Shown piece by piece: positions 24,676 to 36,225 of a stretch of 64,000 nucleotides of DNA. The notes under the pieces are model-generated. The model worked only from the letters and a program-made list of their open reading frames with translations, did not search any database and was not told the DNA's origin. The DNA lies in contig CM041292.1 in assembly GCA_023052935.1 (NCBI GenBank), forward strand, positions 86,535,169 to 86,599,168, in the 5' to 3' direction. Each line of letters starts with the position of its first letter. Positions within the stretch are counted from its first letter, which is position 1. The position numbers and the translations under genes were made by a program. Origin of the DNA: Piezodorus guildinii (taxonomy: Eukaryota > Arthropoda > Insecta > Hemiptera > Pentatomidae).

Positions 24676-27209
24676 ATTAAATAGTAGGAAATAAAATTGA
24701 AATAGTTTCACTATAAGACACAAACCAATAAAACAGAAAAATGATTAATAATACAAGATATAAAAAACTACCTGAGGACATATTTTTTAAATACTTATAA
24801 TATAATTTTTTATTTTCTTATATATTGAATAGTTCGGACTTGTAGCTTGATAGAAAACAACAATATAATGTATTTAATTGTAAGTTACAATGAGCAACTT
24901 CATTAGATTTCATTATTCATTAGATTTCAATGAAATCTAATGTTTAAGGATTCTAATTAATACATTATTCAGTGTTATTAGAATTTGCTCTGTTAACCAT
25001 TGAACAAATATGTTGTTGATTATTAGTAGGTAATTTTTTTTCCTGAATCAATTAATGTATTAACTTTAGAGAGGACATTTTAACATAACTTTAAATCCTT
25101 TATCATAATAGAATTAGAAAAAATGCTTTAGAAAAATTATTACGGCTTTCATGTGTTATGAACATAGGAGATATAAATGTATAAGTTGCATAATCGATAT
25201 TTTGAAAGATATAATTGATTTCGTGGTCATCGCACTATACTCTCATTTTACATGGTGTATTTATAAACTCTGCCTAAACATTTAGTGACAAATGTTGAGT
25301 ACCGTTACATATATTTCATTTTAATGTTGCCAACGAGTATCGATATATGTAGCCTAGGCTCGTTGTACCTTTTGAACGCTCTCTTCCCGAGCTAAAATCG
25401 GTAGTACCATATTTTACGCAAATTGTTCCAGTAATTTATATTTTCTGTTTTCCTCCAGTGTGAAATGAAATATGGCTACAACAAATAAATATAAATTAAT
25501 GCAATGAATAGCATTAAGCATAAATCCTGAGGCCCTAGGGTTTGGTTATCGCTGTATTAATCACCAGTGATAAATCTTTTTTATTCGCCGAGGCAGGTCG
25601 TCTGTATATTTTGTCTCATGATATATTCTTCGAGCCTTGGAATCCGATTTTTTTTAGAAATACAAGAATTCGTGTATGCAGTAGCCCTTGCCACTTTCTC
25701 TAAATATTTACCAAACGATATCTTCTTACCTTCTTTATTTATATATTCATATTTGTTAATGAGCTTGTCCATGCAATCAAAGTATTTGTATTCTTTAGGT
25801 AGTGGTAGATAGATAATCTGTTATTTATTTGTTGTATCTAATTATGTTATTTTTTTATAGTTTCACTAGTGGACCGGTTCCTGCTTTGAAGGGGTGAAAT
25901 TGGAATGAAGTATCATTATTGTTTAAAAAATATGCCTGACCGATTTAGGGTTTATCGCTTTGGGGGTTTTAGTTTATCGTAACGAAAAGTGCAATTAGCA
26001 AAATAATATGTCTAATTTTTATAAAGTCTATTCATATTATATTCAATCATCGGCAGAATTGAAAAACATAAATCGTATTTAGTTAATAGTTGACACAGAA
26101 TCATTATCAATAAGGGTGTTGTTGGTGACGCCTTCTCAGCCCACTCAATCACCCTGAAGAAGGCCTATAATTTCATATTTCGGCACCAATAAATTAAGTT
26201 TACGCATATTTAGTTAAGTTTATTTGTTTGCTATTTTAATGTGAAGCTTATTAATACATAAAGCTTGATTGCAATGTATGTAATAAAAAAATACAGAAAA
26301 AAAAAACACCGGTTTCTACTTCATTCTGTTCACTGTTATTTTATATTTCAAATAAACTATTTAAATTACGTTTTAAAAGTTAAATAAAACTTTCATGGAA
26401 TTCCAATATTTTACAGTAAAACATCTGTTTTCATGAAATAGTAAAAACTTTGAAATAATTATTAACAATGTTAGATTATTGATTTATAACAAATTTCTAA
26501 ACCCTTGCATATTGAATGGAGGAATATAACGTGCACGATCCTGTAAGACGGTGATAACCTCTCTGTTTAACTATAAAATATGAGAGAAATGCTTTATTTT
26601 ATCAAATTACAATAAAACAAAACAGTGCTGCCCAACTGTATTGGGTTAGTATCATACACAGCGTACTTATCAATCTTGATGACATGTGATATTGACCCGA
26701 AAAGTTATAAATTTACAATACAATTACTTTCTTTATCAACAGATTTATATGTTATATCTTATAATATGTAATATAGTCTATAATCCAAAGCAAAATCCGA
26801 GCATAAAAAAAGAAACAGATTTAAAAATGCACACCTAAGGTTATGGGCTTATCACAATTTTATATTAACAGTACGATTTATTTTATTACATATTAACTTT
26901 ATAAAATCTTGAGCTTTTCAACGCTATATTATACGTCTATGTTACTACTTATATTTGAGGGATAATTTTTTGAAAGCTTGGTTACAGAAAACTTATTTTT
27001 CCGTTTAAAGAAAAGCTAAATTGCAATGTATTTTACTTATAATCCTTTAGGAAAGAATTTCCTTAATGATTGTGAAAATCGTATCTAAATCAGTCGCGTG
27101 GTTTAGAAGGTGTTAGCGGTTAACCAAAATCATTTTTATATATATTTAGATTATAAAATTTTAATGATACATCAATGACTACTGTGGTTTATTAACAATA
27201 TATATTATC
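24676..27209. other. AT-rich stretch without a supported gene
   Basis: Apart from the palindrome at 24918-24942, I see nothing. The opposed 81- and 63-codon frames at 25.57-25.81 kb overlap on both strands and look incidental. Confidence 0.4.
24918..24942. repeat. Perfect 12-bp-arm palindrome
   Basis: CATTAGATTTCA, one central A, TGAAATCTAATG. A direct copy of CATTAGATTTCAT lies just before it (24901-24913). Confidence 0.85.
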
Positions 27210-27540
27210 TACTCTCCAAGTATAAAATGATATCGCGATTCTTGGTTTCCTCAAACTCCTAAACCACGCTACGGATTTTTATGCGGTTTAAACTATCATT
27301 TTGGACATTGTTTCCTGAAGGTTGATTAGCAAAATAAATTACAACTAAGTTTTATATTTGAAAGAGATGATTACATTTTCTGTGATCAAGTATAAAAAAA
27401 ATATTCCTGAATTATGAGTAGTATTATAGACATATGATATACCGTTGGAAATCTCAAGATTTTAGAAAAGTTAATATGCAGTAATGAGAGAAATTTGTTA
27501 TAACCCTATAAACCTATGAACATATGTTCTTTGTAATGTT
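27210..27540. repeat. beta repeat, copy 2
   Basis: It contains AAAATGATATCGCGATTCTT, CGCTACGGATTTTTATGCGG, GACATTGTTTCCTGAAGG and TAACCCTATAAACCTATGAA. It is a dispersed copy of the 11.4-kb repeat in the same orientation. Confidence 0.65.
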
Positions 27541-27860
27541 GTGATGAGGGAGGTTATGTGTTATGAGGGAGTGTTTACTTAAGACTCCTTAAAGATCTCT
27601 CTCCTTATTAAATCTGGATAGGCAAAAGGGTATAGCCGGCATTTATAAGTTTATAAGGGCATTTATAAGGGTATTTATAAGTTTGGGAAATCTACAACCT
27701 GGTTCTTTTTATTCATACTTGGATGATCGATTTGGTGTCGAATAAAAAAAAATTCACCTATATATTTGAACGGTTTTCGAGATTTAAAAAAAAAAAAAAG
27801 CACCATTTTTTCAATTTTAATATTTCTTTTTAATAGTTAAATTCAAAATTAATTTATAAA

Positions 27861-28140
27861 GGGATCACTTGTAGCTGGGTGGTTAGCGTAACAGCCTCCC
27901 ATGCTAAAGGTCACAGGTTCAAACCAGGTGGTCCTAGGATTTTTTAATGGGAGTAAAAAATCCGTAGTTACGCCGTCCTTCGGAGGGGACATTAAAAGGT
28001 GGTCCCGAGCCTGTGCGATGTCAGGTACTCGTTAAAGATCCCTATCCTAATAAAACCTGGATAGGCAAAATTTAGGACTCCCACTGTAGCATCGTCCGAT
28101 TAGCCATAGTAGCATAAAGTGACGTTAAATAAACAAACAA
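27861..28140 (+). repeat. SINE-1, full copy with 13-bp target duplication
   Basis: This is the best copy of the dominant SINE. The tRNA-like head has box A TAGCTGGGTGG and box B GGTTCAAACC. A body follows (TTTTTTAATGGGAGTAAAAA, CGATGTCAGGTACTCGTTAA) and a 3' end GACGTTAAATAAACAAACAA. The 13-bp direct repeat AATTAATTTATAA flanks it at 27847-27859 and 28139-28151, which shows target-primed insertion. Mobilisation presumably depends on a LINE partner; none with the same 3' end was seen here. Confidence 0.92.
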
Positions 28141-28151
28141 TTAATTTATAA

Positions 28152-29593
28152 TGTTTTGTTTTTTTCCCCTGCATCTTAAGAGTCAAAGACATGAGAAATG
28201 ATATGATCCATTCGGTGTTCGAAAAAATATTTGTGTACACATTTTCCAATGATCAAAATATATGTTAGTGGAAACTCAAGATTTCAGAAAAAAAGAAGTT
28301 TTTAATTTTTTTGAGATTGTTCTTAGTATAGAGAAGTATAAAATACATTTACTGTCAAAATTCGTGATTGACACCTTTTTAAAAGCTTAAAAAATATATA
28401 TTTTGATCTTATTTCTTCCTCTAAAAATCGGCTTCTCGTTTAAAAACCATGATCATATCATTTTCCATGTATTTGACTCCTAAGAGTCCGGTAAAAAATT
28501 ATCATTAATTAATTTCGTATTTTACTTTAATAAAATAATAAAATTGAAAAAAGAAATATTTTTTTTTTTTAAATCTCTAAAACCGTTTGAGCTAAAGAGT
28601 TATAAATGTATGTGAATTATTTTATTCGTCATCAAATTGATCCTCCCAAGTATGAATCAAAACAGCCTAGGGGACATTTTTCATACTTACCCTGCTATAA
28701 CTTTTAGGACTCCTATTAATACAGTAGCATAAAGTGGTGTTAAATGAATACAGAAACCAGTTAACACATAAATGAGGTCCACTTTTTGGAAGTTCTGCGT
28801 CATCTTCATTTCTCTGCCTAGAATTAATTATTATATATTTGAAATACTGAATGGTGGTCTTGTGTTTGGAAGGTAAAATTTATCTTTTAAGTCGAGTACA
28901 TCATAACAACAACTGCTAGTTAATACTAGGTACTTGAATTTAGTTTTTCTTACGTGATCAGATCTTAGGTAGTTACTAATTATGACCCGTTATTACCATT
29001 AACCAAATTACTCATCCTCATTAATCTTCCTTTATTCTTAGGAACTTCCTTTCCTATAGCTTAATTTTTTCTCCAAAATACGTCACACGCTAGGGGCAAG
29101 ACATCTGTCCCCGGGGCGATGCAACCCCATCGATTACAGCCAATTATTTAATAATCATCCATCCCCTATTTTACATCGCCTGGGGACCAAATTACAGCTT
29201 CGTCTTCTTATCTCTCTCATTATCTCCCATTATAGATTCCCTATCGGCAAATATCCTTACCTCCCTGTTCGCAGCACCTAGGACTTTTTTTCTTGTCTTA
29301 GAGTCACCGCTACCGCCCTCTTGATCTCCTAGAAAGGTTTTTATTACTAAGAGAGCTGATATGCATAGATAAGACGTATAGATTACTAGATGAAGCAGGT
29401 AGATTAATGCATCGTTTAAATTGCTCAGAATATCCTTAATCTTGATGAAACTTCACGCTATTATTGTTTGGGTCATAAATGCATTTATTTCTTCCATCGG
29501 AAAATGCGTAAACCAAACGTTTTTATTTCCACATTCAGGAAGGATTGGGGTACCGTTGGCCACTTCACCTAAATCTGTCATCATCATGGTATG

Positions 29594-29596
<3 letters not shown>
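28152..29596. other. AT-rich stretch without a supported gene
   Basis: A 60-bp SINE-1-like tail fragment lies near 28690-28755 (TTTTAGGACTCC, GCATAAAGTGGTGTTAAATG), and the hairpin patch at 29080-29300. No coding frame is supported. Confidence 0.35.
29107..29187. repeat. Imperfect inverted repeat (hairpin) in a GC-richer patch
   Basis: GTCCCCGGGGCGATG (29107-29121) pairs with CATCGCCTGGGGAC (29174-29187) with one bulge or mismatch. The spacer is 52 nt. It is embedded in less AT-rich DNA (29080-29300) without an open frame of note. Confidence 0.6.

Positions 29597-29661
<65 letters not shown>
29597..29661 (-). repeat. 65-nt poly(T) run
   Basis: An uninterrupted T run of 65 (poly(A) on the minus strand). 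It generates a spurious polylysine frame on the minus strand. It may be a retroelement tail, but no element was recognised on either side. Confidence 0.9.
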
Positions 29662-30529
29662 CTTTATCAGCCTTATTTCTACTGATTCTGAGGAATTTCC
29701 CGAATCTCATTTAGTCTGTATGTAGCTGGTTCTGGTTCCCATTGGTTGTATGGTAAAACTTGAACGTTAAAAATGAATGCTGACCACATTACAGTCTTCG
29801 TGGATATAAATGCAATTTCTTCTGTGAATTAGTTAGTTTTACCCAAGAAATAAGTGTTTAAATCTCTTAGAAATTATGAATTCCAAGAATCTAAGTTTCT
29901 CTGTCATCACTAAAGGCCAGAATGCGACGAAACCAAGTACAGAAGGTAAGACCTTTGCCCCCATAACAAAATTTGTTGGGGCAAGGGGCTTTTCTGAATT
30001 GAAAAACAAACCTTTTATCGTAAGACTGTTGGGTGGTTAAAATAAGAATGGTGAGAAAGATGAAAACTTACCACCTGGTTACTTCCTTTACGTCGGCTTC
30101 GACAGATATGTTCAATTTCAGAATTATTTCTCGTTAAAAATAATTCTCAACTCACAACCAAGTAATTCACTGAAACTTTGTAACACATGTGTTTTTCAAC
30201 AATTGGAACCCACACACATTAATAAAACAAAAGACTATATGTGATCTTGATAAGAATAAATAAAAACATAATGAATTCTAAATTTGGATTTGAACTGAAT
30301 GTGGGTCTTGTAGTATAGGATTTTGAAGTATGAAAGCGTTTTAATGCTGTGTATGGTATTGTTTTGAAAGGAGATTTGAAATTTACAAACCTTGGAAACT
30401 TACAAACAAAAAAAAAGTTTACAAACCTTTTTGACTTAATAAATCTACTTTTGTTCTTTTACCTTGGCATGTTAATAATCTCTATTATGATAGTAGACCA
30501 CTTTTCTAAGAAGGAGGGTTTCTACTTCT

Positions 30530-31345
30530 AACTTTCTTCGCTCGTTCCGAGACAATACAGTTGTATGACTTATAATTGCCTCCTAACGCCGCAGGAAATA
30601 AGTCTTCCCCTGAAGAAGGAAGTAGCAGCCAGCTGGCAATCCATGTGGAATGATAGCCCAAAAAGCAAACTCAAAACTATTAAAAAATTTGCAATACCTT
30701 GGGCCACATCTAATCGATTCAACCGTAGAGAGGAAGTAATTATTGCTAGCCTTAGAATAGGACATACGAATCTAACCCATGCCTACCTCATCAGCAAACA
30801 GCCACCCCCTAAATGCAAACACTGCAATAATATGCTAACGGTCAAACATATTTTCCAAGAATGTCCCTTTTACATTTTGAGTTTGACTACATGGGGACTT
30901 ACTCCAGACATTTCAATTAGTCTAAGTGATGATATAGCCAAAATATCAAAAGTACTGAACTTTTTAAATATAAATAAAATATCAAATAAACTATAGCACT
31001 TATTGTATTTAGTATTATATATCTGCAGTGATTATTAGTGATTTATTTATTATTATTAGTATTTAATTTTTTTTTACTATTATTATTTTTTTTATTATTA
31101 TTAATTTTTTTATTTATTATTATTATTATTTTTTTTTTTTGGAAACCTTTATTAATATTTATGTTTTCTCCTTAAATTTATGACAATTTCTTTATTTAAT
31201 TTGATTATTTTTCCTTTATCCACTATATTCTATTTCTATTTATATCTCTTATTTTCTAATATCACCTTAGCGATTAAAGATTAAAGATGCACAGGCGTTG
31301 ATGACCTTAAGGTTTTACGCCTTAAAGCCCTAACAAACAACAACA
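30530..31345 (+). pseudogene. Second Jockey-type LINE: C-terminus and 3' UTR
   Basis: The open frame 30565-30996 starts before its first Met. It reads SLPLKKEVAASWQSMWNDSP, RREEVIIASLRIGHTNLTHA, then the zinc-finger-like CKHCNNMLTVKHIFQECP (Cx2C...HxxxxC). This is the C-terminal region of Jockey/I-type ORF2. An AT-rich UTR follows and the terminal block GCGTTGATGACCTTAAGG, TTTTACGCCTTAAAGCC, (AAC)n. The same terminal block recurs at 34.9 kb. Confidence 0.82.
31030..31145. repeat. (ATT)n low-complexity tract
   Basis: An imperfect TTA/ATT repeat with T runs, within the 3' UTR of the LINE fragment at 30.5-31.3 kb. Confidence 0.8.
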
Positions 31346-31499
31346 ACTTATTATTGCCTAATATGTAATTTTGTTTAATTCAAAACCTGTGCCAACCTTT
31401 ATATAGTACACGAGGAGCTGTAATACCTTTAGTATTTAAATTGTTTGTTCTCGTCTTCTTCATCAGTTTAGGTTTATCACATAACTCTTGCTTACTGTT

Positions 31500-31985
31500 T
31501 TGTAGGGGTCTCATGAAACCCCACCCCTTTCAAGTACCTAAAATAGGACCACCGTACCACAACCGCTATAGCTTCAACTAAATAGGTTGACGGTAAGACA
31601 ATCTGATCCGTTCTGTTAATCAGGGCGGGGACATATGCTCAGTTACCACGTTAATTGCTTCTTAGCCCCCAACCCCAGATGATATATCTGTCTGAAGATT
31701 TACAGCTTGGGGTCCCCCTTCTCAATTTCTCATCGCTTTAAATATACTTCTTCTTCTCGGTTCTCCTGTTATATCTGTTTCCGCTGTCACAGAGTCCTCT
31801 CCCGGCTTTATGTTGGCCTTATATCTTCGACCTTCCCCTGGTGCCAGTCCTCCCTGACAGTCAACGACAAACACGCTCCCTGTAGGTCGTATTTCACCTG
31901 GTCTAGGTTCAACATTATTACCTTCTGTACCCCATTATGTCGAGGAATAGAAAAATATACACTGTTGGTATACGAGCGGTAAATT
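31500..31985 (-). other. Less AT-rich patch with overlapping open frames
   Basis: On the minus strand (31700-31920), two frames stay open for 40 or more codons (one with VFVVDCQGGLAPGEGRRYKA). The + strand holds a 91-codon frame. Nothing was recognised. It lies 500 bp upstream of a sowah exon but on the other strand for the better frames. Confidence 0.25.
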
Positions 31986-32483
31986 TTTATTATTTTTTAA
32001 TCATTTGTCATTTTACTAACATTAAAAATGGCACCTAATTAAATGCCCACTTCTCTATTTTAATCCAAAGATGTGATGTCAGATACTGTGCTCGTTCAGG
32101 TAATAAAAGTAATAACAGACCATTAGAGACATTAGTATTAAAATATAAATTTGTTCGTATGACACTGTATATTTCATTTTGAAGGAGATTTTTAATGTCA
32201 GAAATATTGATTAGTAAATTCATTTTACATCTATTAAAAGCGTTTATATTATACATCAAAAAAATTATCCCCTTCATTATTTTATATATTAATATTTTAA
32301 AAAACTTCACGTTTTGAAACCATTTTCTCTAATGGAACGTCCCTGCTTTATTAGCTGAGTATACACAGTATGTAACATTACTTCTTAGAAATAATCCTGA
32401 TATCTTTGTGCCTTTGTAACAATATTTTTTTTAGAATATTTTATAACGCCATTAGATTCATGTATTGTTTTGTTTGTTTTTAG

Positions 32484-32573
32484 ACTGCTCTCCATTGGGC
32501 TGCAAAACATGGTAATGAAGATTTAATAAAGCTTATAGCTGGAACCCACAATGCCGACGTCAACGCAAGAACG
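32484..32573 (+). CDS. sowah: sowah homolog, internal exon: ankyrin repeat 1
   Basis: This phase 0-0 exon of 30 codons starts TALHWAAKHG and ends DVNART. The pattern is an ankyrin helix-turn-helix (TALHWAA) followed by the inter-repeat segment, and its wording matches the Sosondowah (SOWAH) ankyrin family. Family members are ankyrin-repeat proteins without an assigned enzymatic activity; a protein-interaction role is inferred from the fold. The acceptor is a strong T-rich tract ending TTTTTAG and the donor is ACG|GTAAGT. The exon lacks the Gly-Phe or Gly-Tyr that normally precedes TALHWAAKHG, so it is spliced from an upstream exon. No convincing upstream exon was found between 1 and 32483, so the N-terminal part is probably outside the window. 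Seen: frame, splice sites and motif. Known: the family pattern. Inferred: gene identity. Confidence 0.85.
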
Positions 32574-34317
32574 GTAAGTTATTTTATTCTTATCACCTCA
32601 TAAGTGTTTTTTATTTAATTTTATTGGTTATTCTAAAAAATAGTATTTTCCTTCCTTTAAAACATCCTTGTACATAAAAAAGGGTTTACGTTTACTGGAT
32701 TATTTATTTGAATGAATACCAACACTTACTAACCCTCTTCCTAGCAATAATGTTTACCTCTGTAGCGGTTCGCTGTTTAGAAATAATTCAGTCTGCGCTT
32801 AGAAGTCAACCTGTGATATTCGTATAATTTTGTTCTGCAATTTCTAACTCAGCCGTAACGGGGGACTAGACGGCCAGAAACATCAGAAGGCAAAGAGGGC
32901 CGTAGAAGTACTTATTCTTTTGATAACGGTGTTCTGCGGTCTTCGGTGGAAGAAAACCCAGTAACGACTGTTAGAGAACTTAGAAGGATATCATAACCTT
33001 AGCAATCAACCGTCGATGACCACCTAAAGGTGATTGGGATGGTCAGAAAAAGCTTGAAAGTAGGGTTCCATACACATTAAACGAACACCGAAAGTATAAA
33101 TAGCTCTATGAAGTTTGTGCTACAATTCTTTGTTGAAACAATAACGAATCTTTCTGTCCTAAATTGTTTCTTGTTATAAAAAGTGAATACTTTAAGTTAG
33201 CAGTACAGTTTCAGGACAATGCAACAATAGCAGCAAAAAATTGTCCAAAGTCTCCAACTTGTGTTGGGCATCCTTTGATTTGATACACTACAGCTTCTTA
33301 AATTCTGTGAAAATCATTAACGCCGAATCATAACCAAATGAATGTCATAAATTAGACATTGGCTATAATGAAGCCATTTTTAGTCAACTGGAAGGAGAGA
33401 AACTCTTGTTGCATGACAACGCCCGACTTTGTTTCGACTGTGAAAAACTTTAAATTTTTCTTTATTTCTTTTTAAACTAAAATCCTCCATTGTTTTACAG
33501 ACCGACCAATATATTGATCTTTTATGTTTTTATTCATTTAAATTAAATTATACGTATGTTAATACTTAAAAACAATCCACACTTTGATTTATAGCGTTAT
33601 GATACCGAGAGGAATAGTTTTGATTTAAGTTATACCAAAGAGGTACTTGAACCGAAATGTGTCGAACATGTGTTTAAGCTAGCAGGGAACTTCCCCTGTG
33701 TTCTCCTAACAGCCATTCATCCTTTTTAGAATCTTATCTCGCCTTGTAATATTATCATCAATAATGCTGCTATCAGGATCGCTCCGCAGCACGCGACCTT
33801 ATCATTCTACGCTTATTAAATTGCCCCGAGTTTCCACCTTAGAGGTAAATACAGTTTACTCTTACTTAAATAATACGTTCAGTAATTAATATATAATTAT
33901 GAATGTCATTAATTGACCCAAGATTATTTTCAGGACGTTTCTGTATTACCTTAAGCGGATTACACAGTTTAACAGTCAGTATAATAACAGTAATTTGCCT
34001 ATTTGGTTTAAGATCACTATTTACTTCTACTCGAGCAGGCAAGAATAGATATTCTCCTCGTAACCTGCCCTTTATAGGAAGAATGATTTTGTCTATATTT
34101 GAAACGTTTGTCCACAACGAAATAAATTTCAACTTAATCTGTAAAATATAAATCAAACAATTCTAATCAACGCTCTTCAAATTATGATTGTCTATTCCAG
34201 AAACTCATAAAAAAGAAGAAAATACTTTTATAAAATTTTCATTTATTTTGAAATTTTCAGGGCAGAAGAAGAAATCCTTCTTTTAAACTTTATAATTTTC
34301 AGGCTCTGCAAATAAAA

Positions 34318-34680
34318 TCACTAAATTTTTTCTCAAATGTCCCTTGACTACTTTGTCACCAATAAAATAATCCATAAAGACCTAAATATCCCATTAGTTG
34401 CAGTTCTAGACCGAACAAGATATAACTCCTTTAATTCCAAATTACACATCCACTCCAACCCACTCGCCCGCCAACTCTCATCACCATCTATCCCTGATAA
34501 TCCTCCGAGGCGGCTGAATAGAGATTGGCCTCGTGACCATACTACAACTACATTAACACTGAAGTGCTACCACTGGGTAGTTTCTGCACATGCTTGTACC
34601 ACGGCTGTGTTATTAATTAAAACATTTACTTAATATATTTTTTTGTATAATACATTTGTAAATTTCTTTAAAATAAGAAA
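34318..34680 (+). pseudogene. Jockey-like LINE 3' fragment
   Basis: The open frame at 34337-34633 reads DYFVTNKIIHKDLNIPLVAV, then NPPRRLNRDWPRD. It corresponds to the last ~60 residues of the 37.5-kb Jockey copy, then the 3' tail. It is strongly 5'-truncated. Confidence 0.8.
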
Positions 34681-34824
34681 AAAATAATAAAACATGTTTT
34701 TCCTGCCATAAAGTTCTTTTGCTCAGTTTAGTGAGTTGGAATATTTTTGTTGTTAAATCAGTGAAATCTGTTATGTATGGTTTTTAATGTAGAATTTGTT
34801 TCTAGAAACCTTATAAAAGTGAAG

Positions 34825-34945
34825 CTTTTTTTTTTTTCTCTCAATTACTCATTACCTAATAGTTCTTTCTTATAAAAATTGAATATGCATATAGTGTCTA
34901 GGCGTTGATGACCTTAGGGTTTTACGCCTAAAAACCAAAACAAAC
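34825..34945 (+). repeat. 3' end of the second Jockey-type LINE, with target duplication
   Basis: The block GGCGTTGATGACCTTAGGGT, TTTTACGCCTAAAAACC is shared with 31.29-31.34 kb. AAAAGTGAAG flanks it at 34815-34824 and 34946-34955. The insertion is severely 5'-truncated. Confidence 0.72.
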
Positions 34946-35929
34946 AAAAGTGAAGTTAGGGGGTTTCTGAAATAATTGGTTCAATTTTATATTAACTGAA
35001 ATATAATCCAAAGTACTCGGTCGTCACGTCCTTGTCAGTAGCATCATAAATTAAACTGTTTAACTTCGTAAATTCTAATGCTAGTTTCTCTACCAATCAC
35101 TTCTTTTTTTTTTTTTACCTACAATTTGGGAAAATAAATTATTTTTTTTCTCCTTTCGGTTTATGAAGGTAGTTAGACAGGTATCCTTACTTCTTCAAGA
35201 CCAGCATAACTATATTCTGCCGCTTAAATGGTTGCTATGAAGTTGATCGCTATTTCTTACCTCCAATATCCTCATATCCTGGATTCCTCTGTCATCAGTG
35301 ACATTCCGGTATTAGGCCGACCATGTCTTCTGGCTTTAATAGTGGTCAATGCAAATGCCTCACTTCCATCTTGTTCCAAATGAGGGTCTTCCTCCTTAAT
35401 GTTCCTCGATCATTAGATTCCGACCCTATGTCGGAGGAAATGGCCAAAGATGGTATGGTATAGAGCCAGAAGTGATCCATTGATTTCCCCTTTGTTTAAG
35501 GTGTATAATAATAATAATACTAGCTTTATTGGCATCAGTATTGACAAAAGCCTCTCCCATAGGGAGAAATTTATATTAGTTGGCTATAGCAAGAAATTAG
35601 TAGATGAATAATTAAGATATTGAAGAACAGCAAATAATACAAAGAAATAAAAATAAGTATACGAAAAACCTTAACAACAAAACATAGTCCTTGAAAAAAT
35701 AAACTAAAAGAAAACTCAAAACTAAATATTCTATAAATCGTTTTTCGACCAACATTTTAAACGATTTATCCTAGTGATATTCAATTCAATCCGGTAGAAA
35801 ATATTTATAATATTTTTAGACATGTTTGGATTTAGGTATATTAAATTCATACTTTTTTAGTTTGGCAGTATTGATTTTATGCTTATTAGGTGTGAGAATT
35901 TTTAATGGTTATGTGTAGGTATATAGGGA

Positions 35930-36160
35930 TGGGCGTGATCAAGTGTATAGGATACTAAACTACTGTCTTGGAGGACCAGGTTTCTATCCTGCAAGTTGCA
36001 GTATAATTATTTACCTGTGGGATGAACTTGGGCTATGGAGACCTGACTTCTGGAGCCAACCCAACCTCTTTAAAGTGTGTAACTCATATAGAGTGGTAAC
36101 TGGCGGCCGAATGTGTTCTAGACCTTAATCATCTCCTTGTATCCCACACGGAAACAATAC
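35930..36160 (+). repeat. SINE-2 copy (tRNA-derived)
   Basis: The tRNA-like head has box B as GGTTTCTATCC. It is followed by blocks colinear with the 3.5-kb copy: GATGAACTTGGGCTATGGAG, TCTTTAAAGTGTGTAACTC and AACTGGCGGCCGAATG. The 61-codon open frame here is incidental. Confidence 0.55.
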
Positions 36161-36225
36161 GAATCCTGTATGTACCTTACGGGGTTTATCTCTTAGCCGG
36201 TATTGGTCACACTGATACTATAGAG

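Noticed and set aside
26154..26196. CTGAAGAAGGCC...TTTCGGCACCAATAAA as another hammerhead-like motif
   Set aside because: The GAAA block and a stem II after the CTGAAGA core cannot be placed; only the general layout is similar.
27871..27925. A genuine tRNA gene (boxes A and B)
   Set aside because: It continues into the SINE-1 body, lacks a proper acceptor stem and is flanked by a target duplication. The same holds for the other tRNA-like heads.
29453..29710. 85-codon minus frame with a polylysine run
   Set aside because: It is created by the 65-base homopolymer and has no homology.
31880..31925. NVEPRPGE on the minus strand as a 2A-like peptide
   Set aside because: It lacks the NPGP required for ribosome skipping, and there is no surrounding polyprotein.
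1..32483. Upstream sowah exon ending in Gly-Phe/Tyr before a GT donor
   Set aside because: I scanned GGNTWY|GT candidates by eye (for example 23206, 27557). None was preceded by the expected Asp-Phe-x-x-Gly context, so the exon is probably outside the window.
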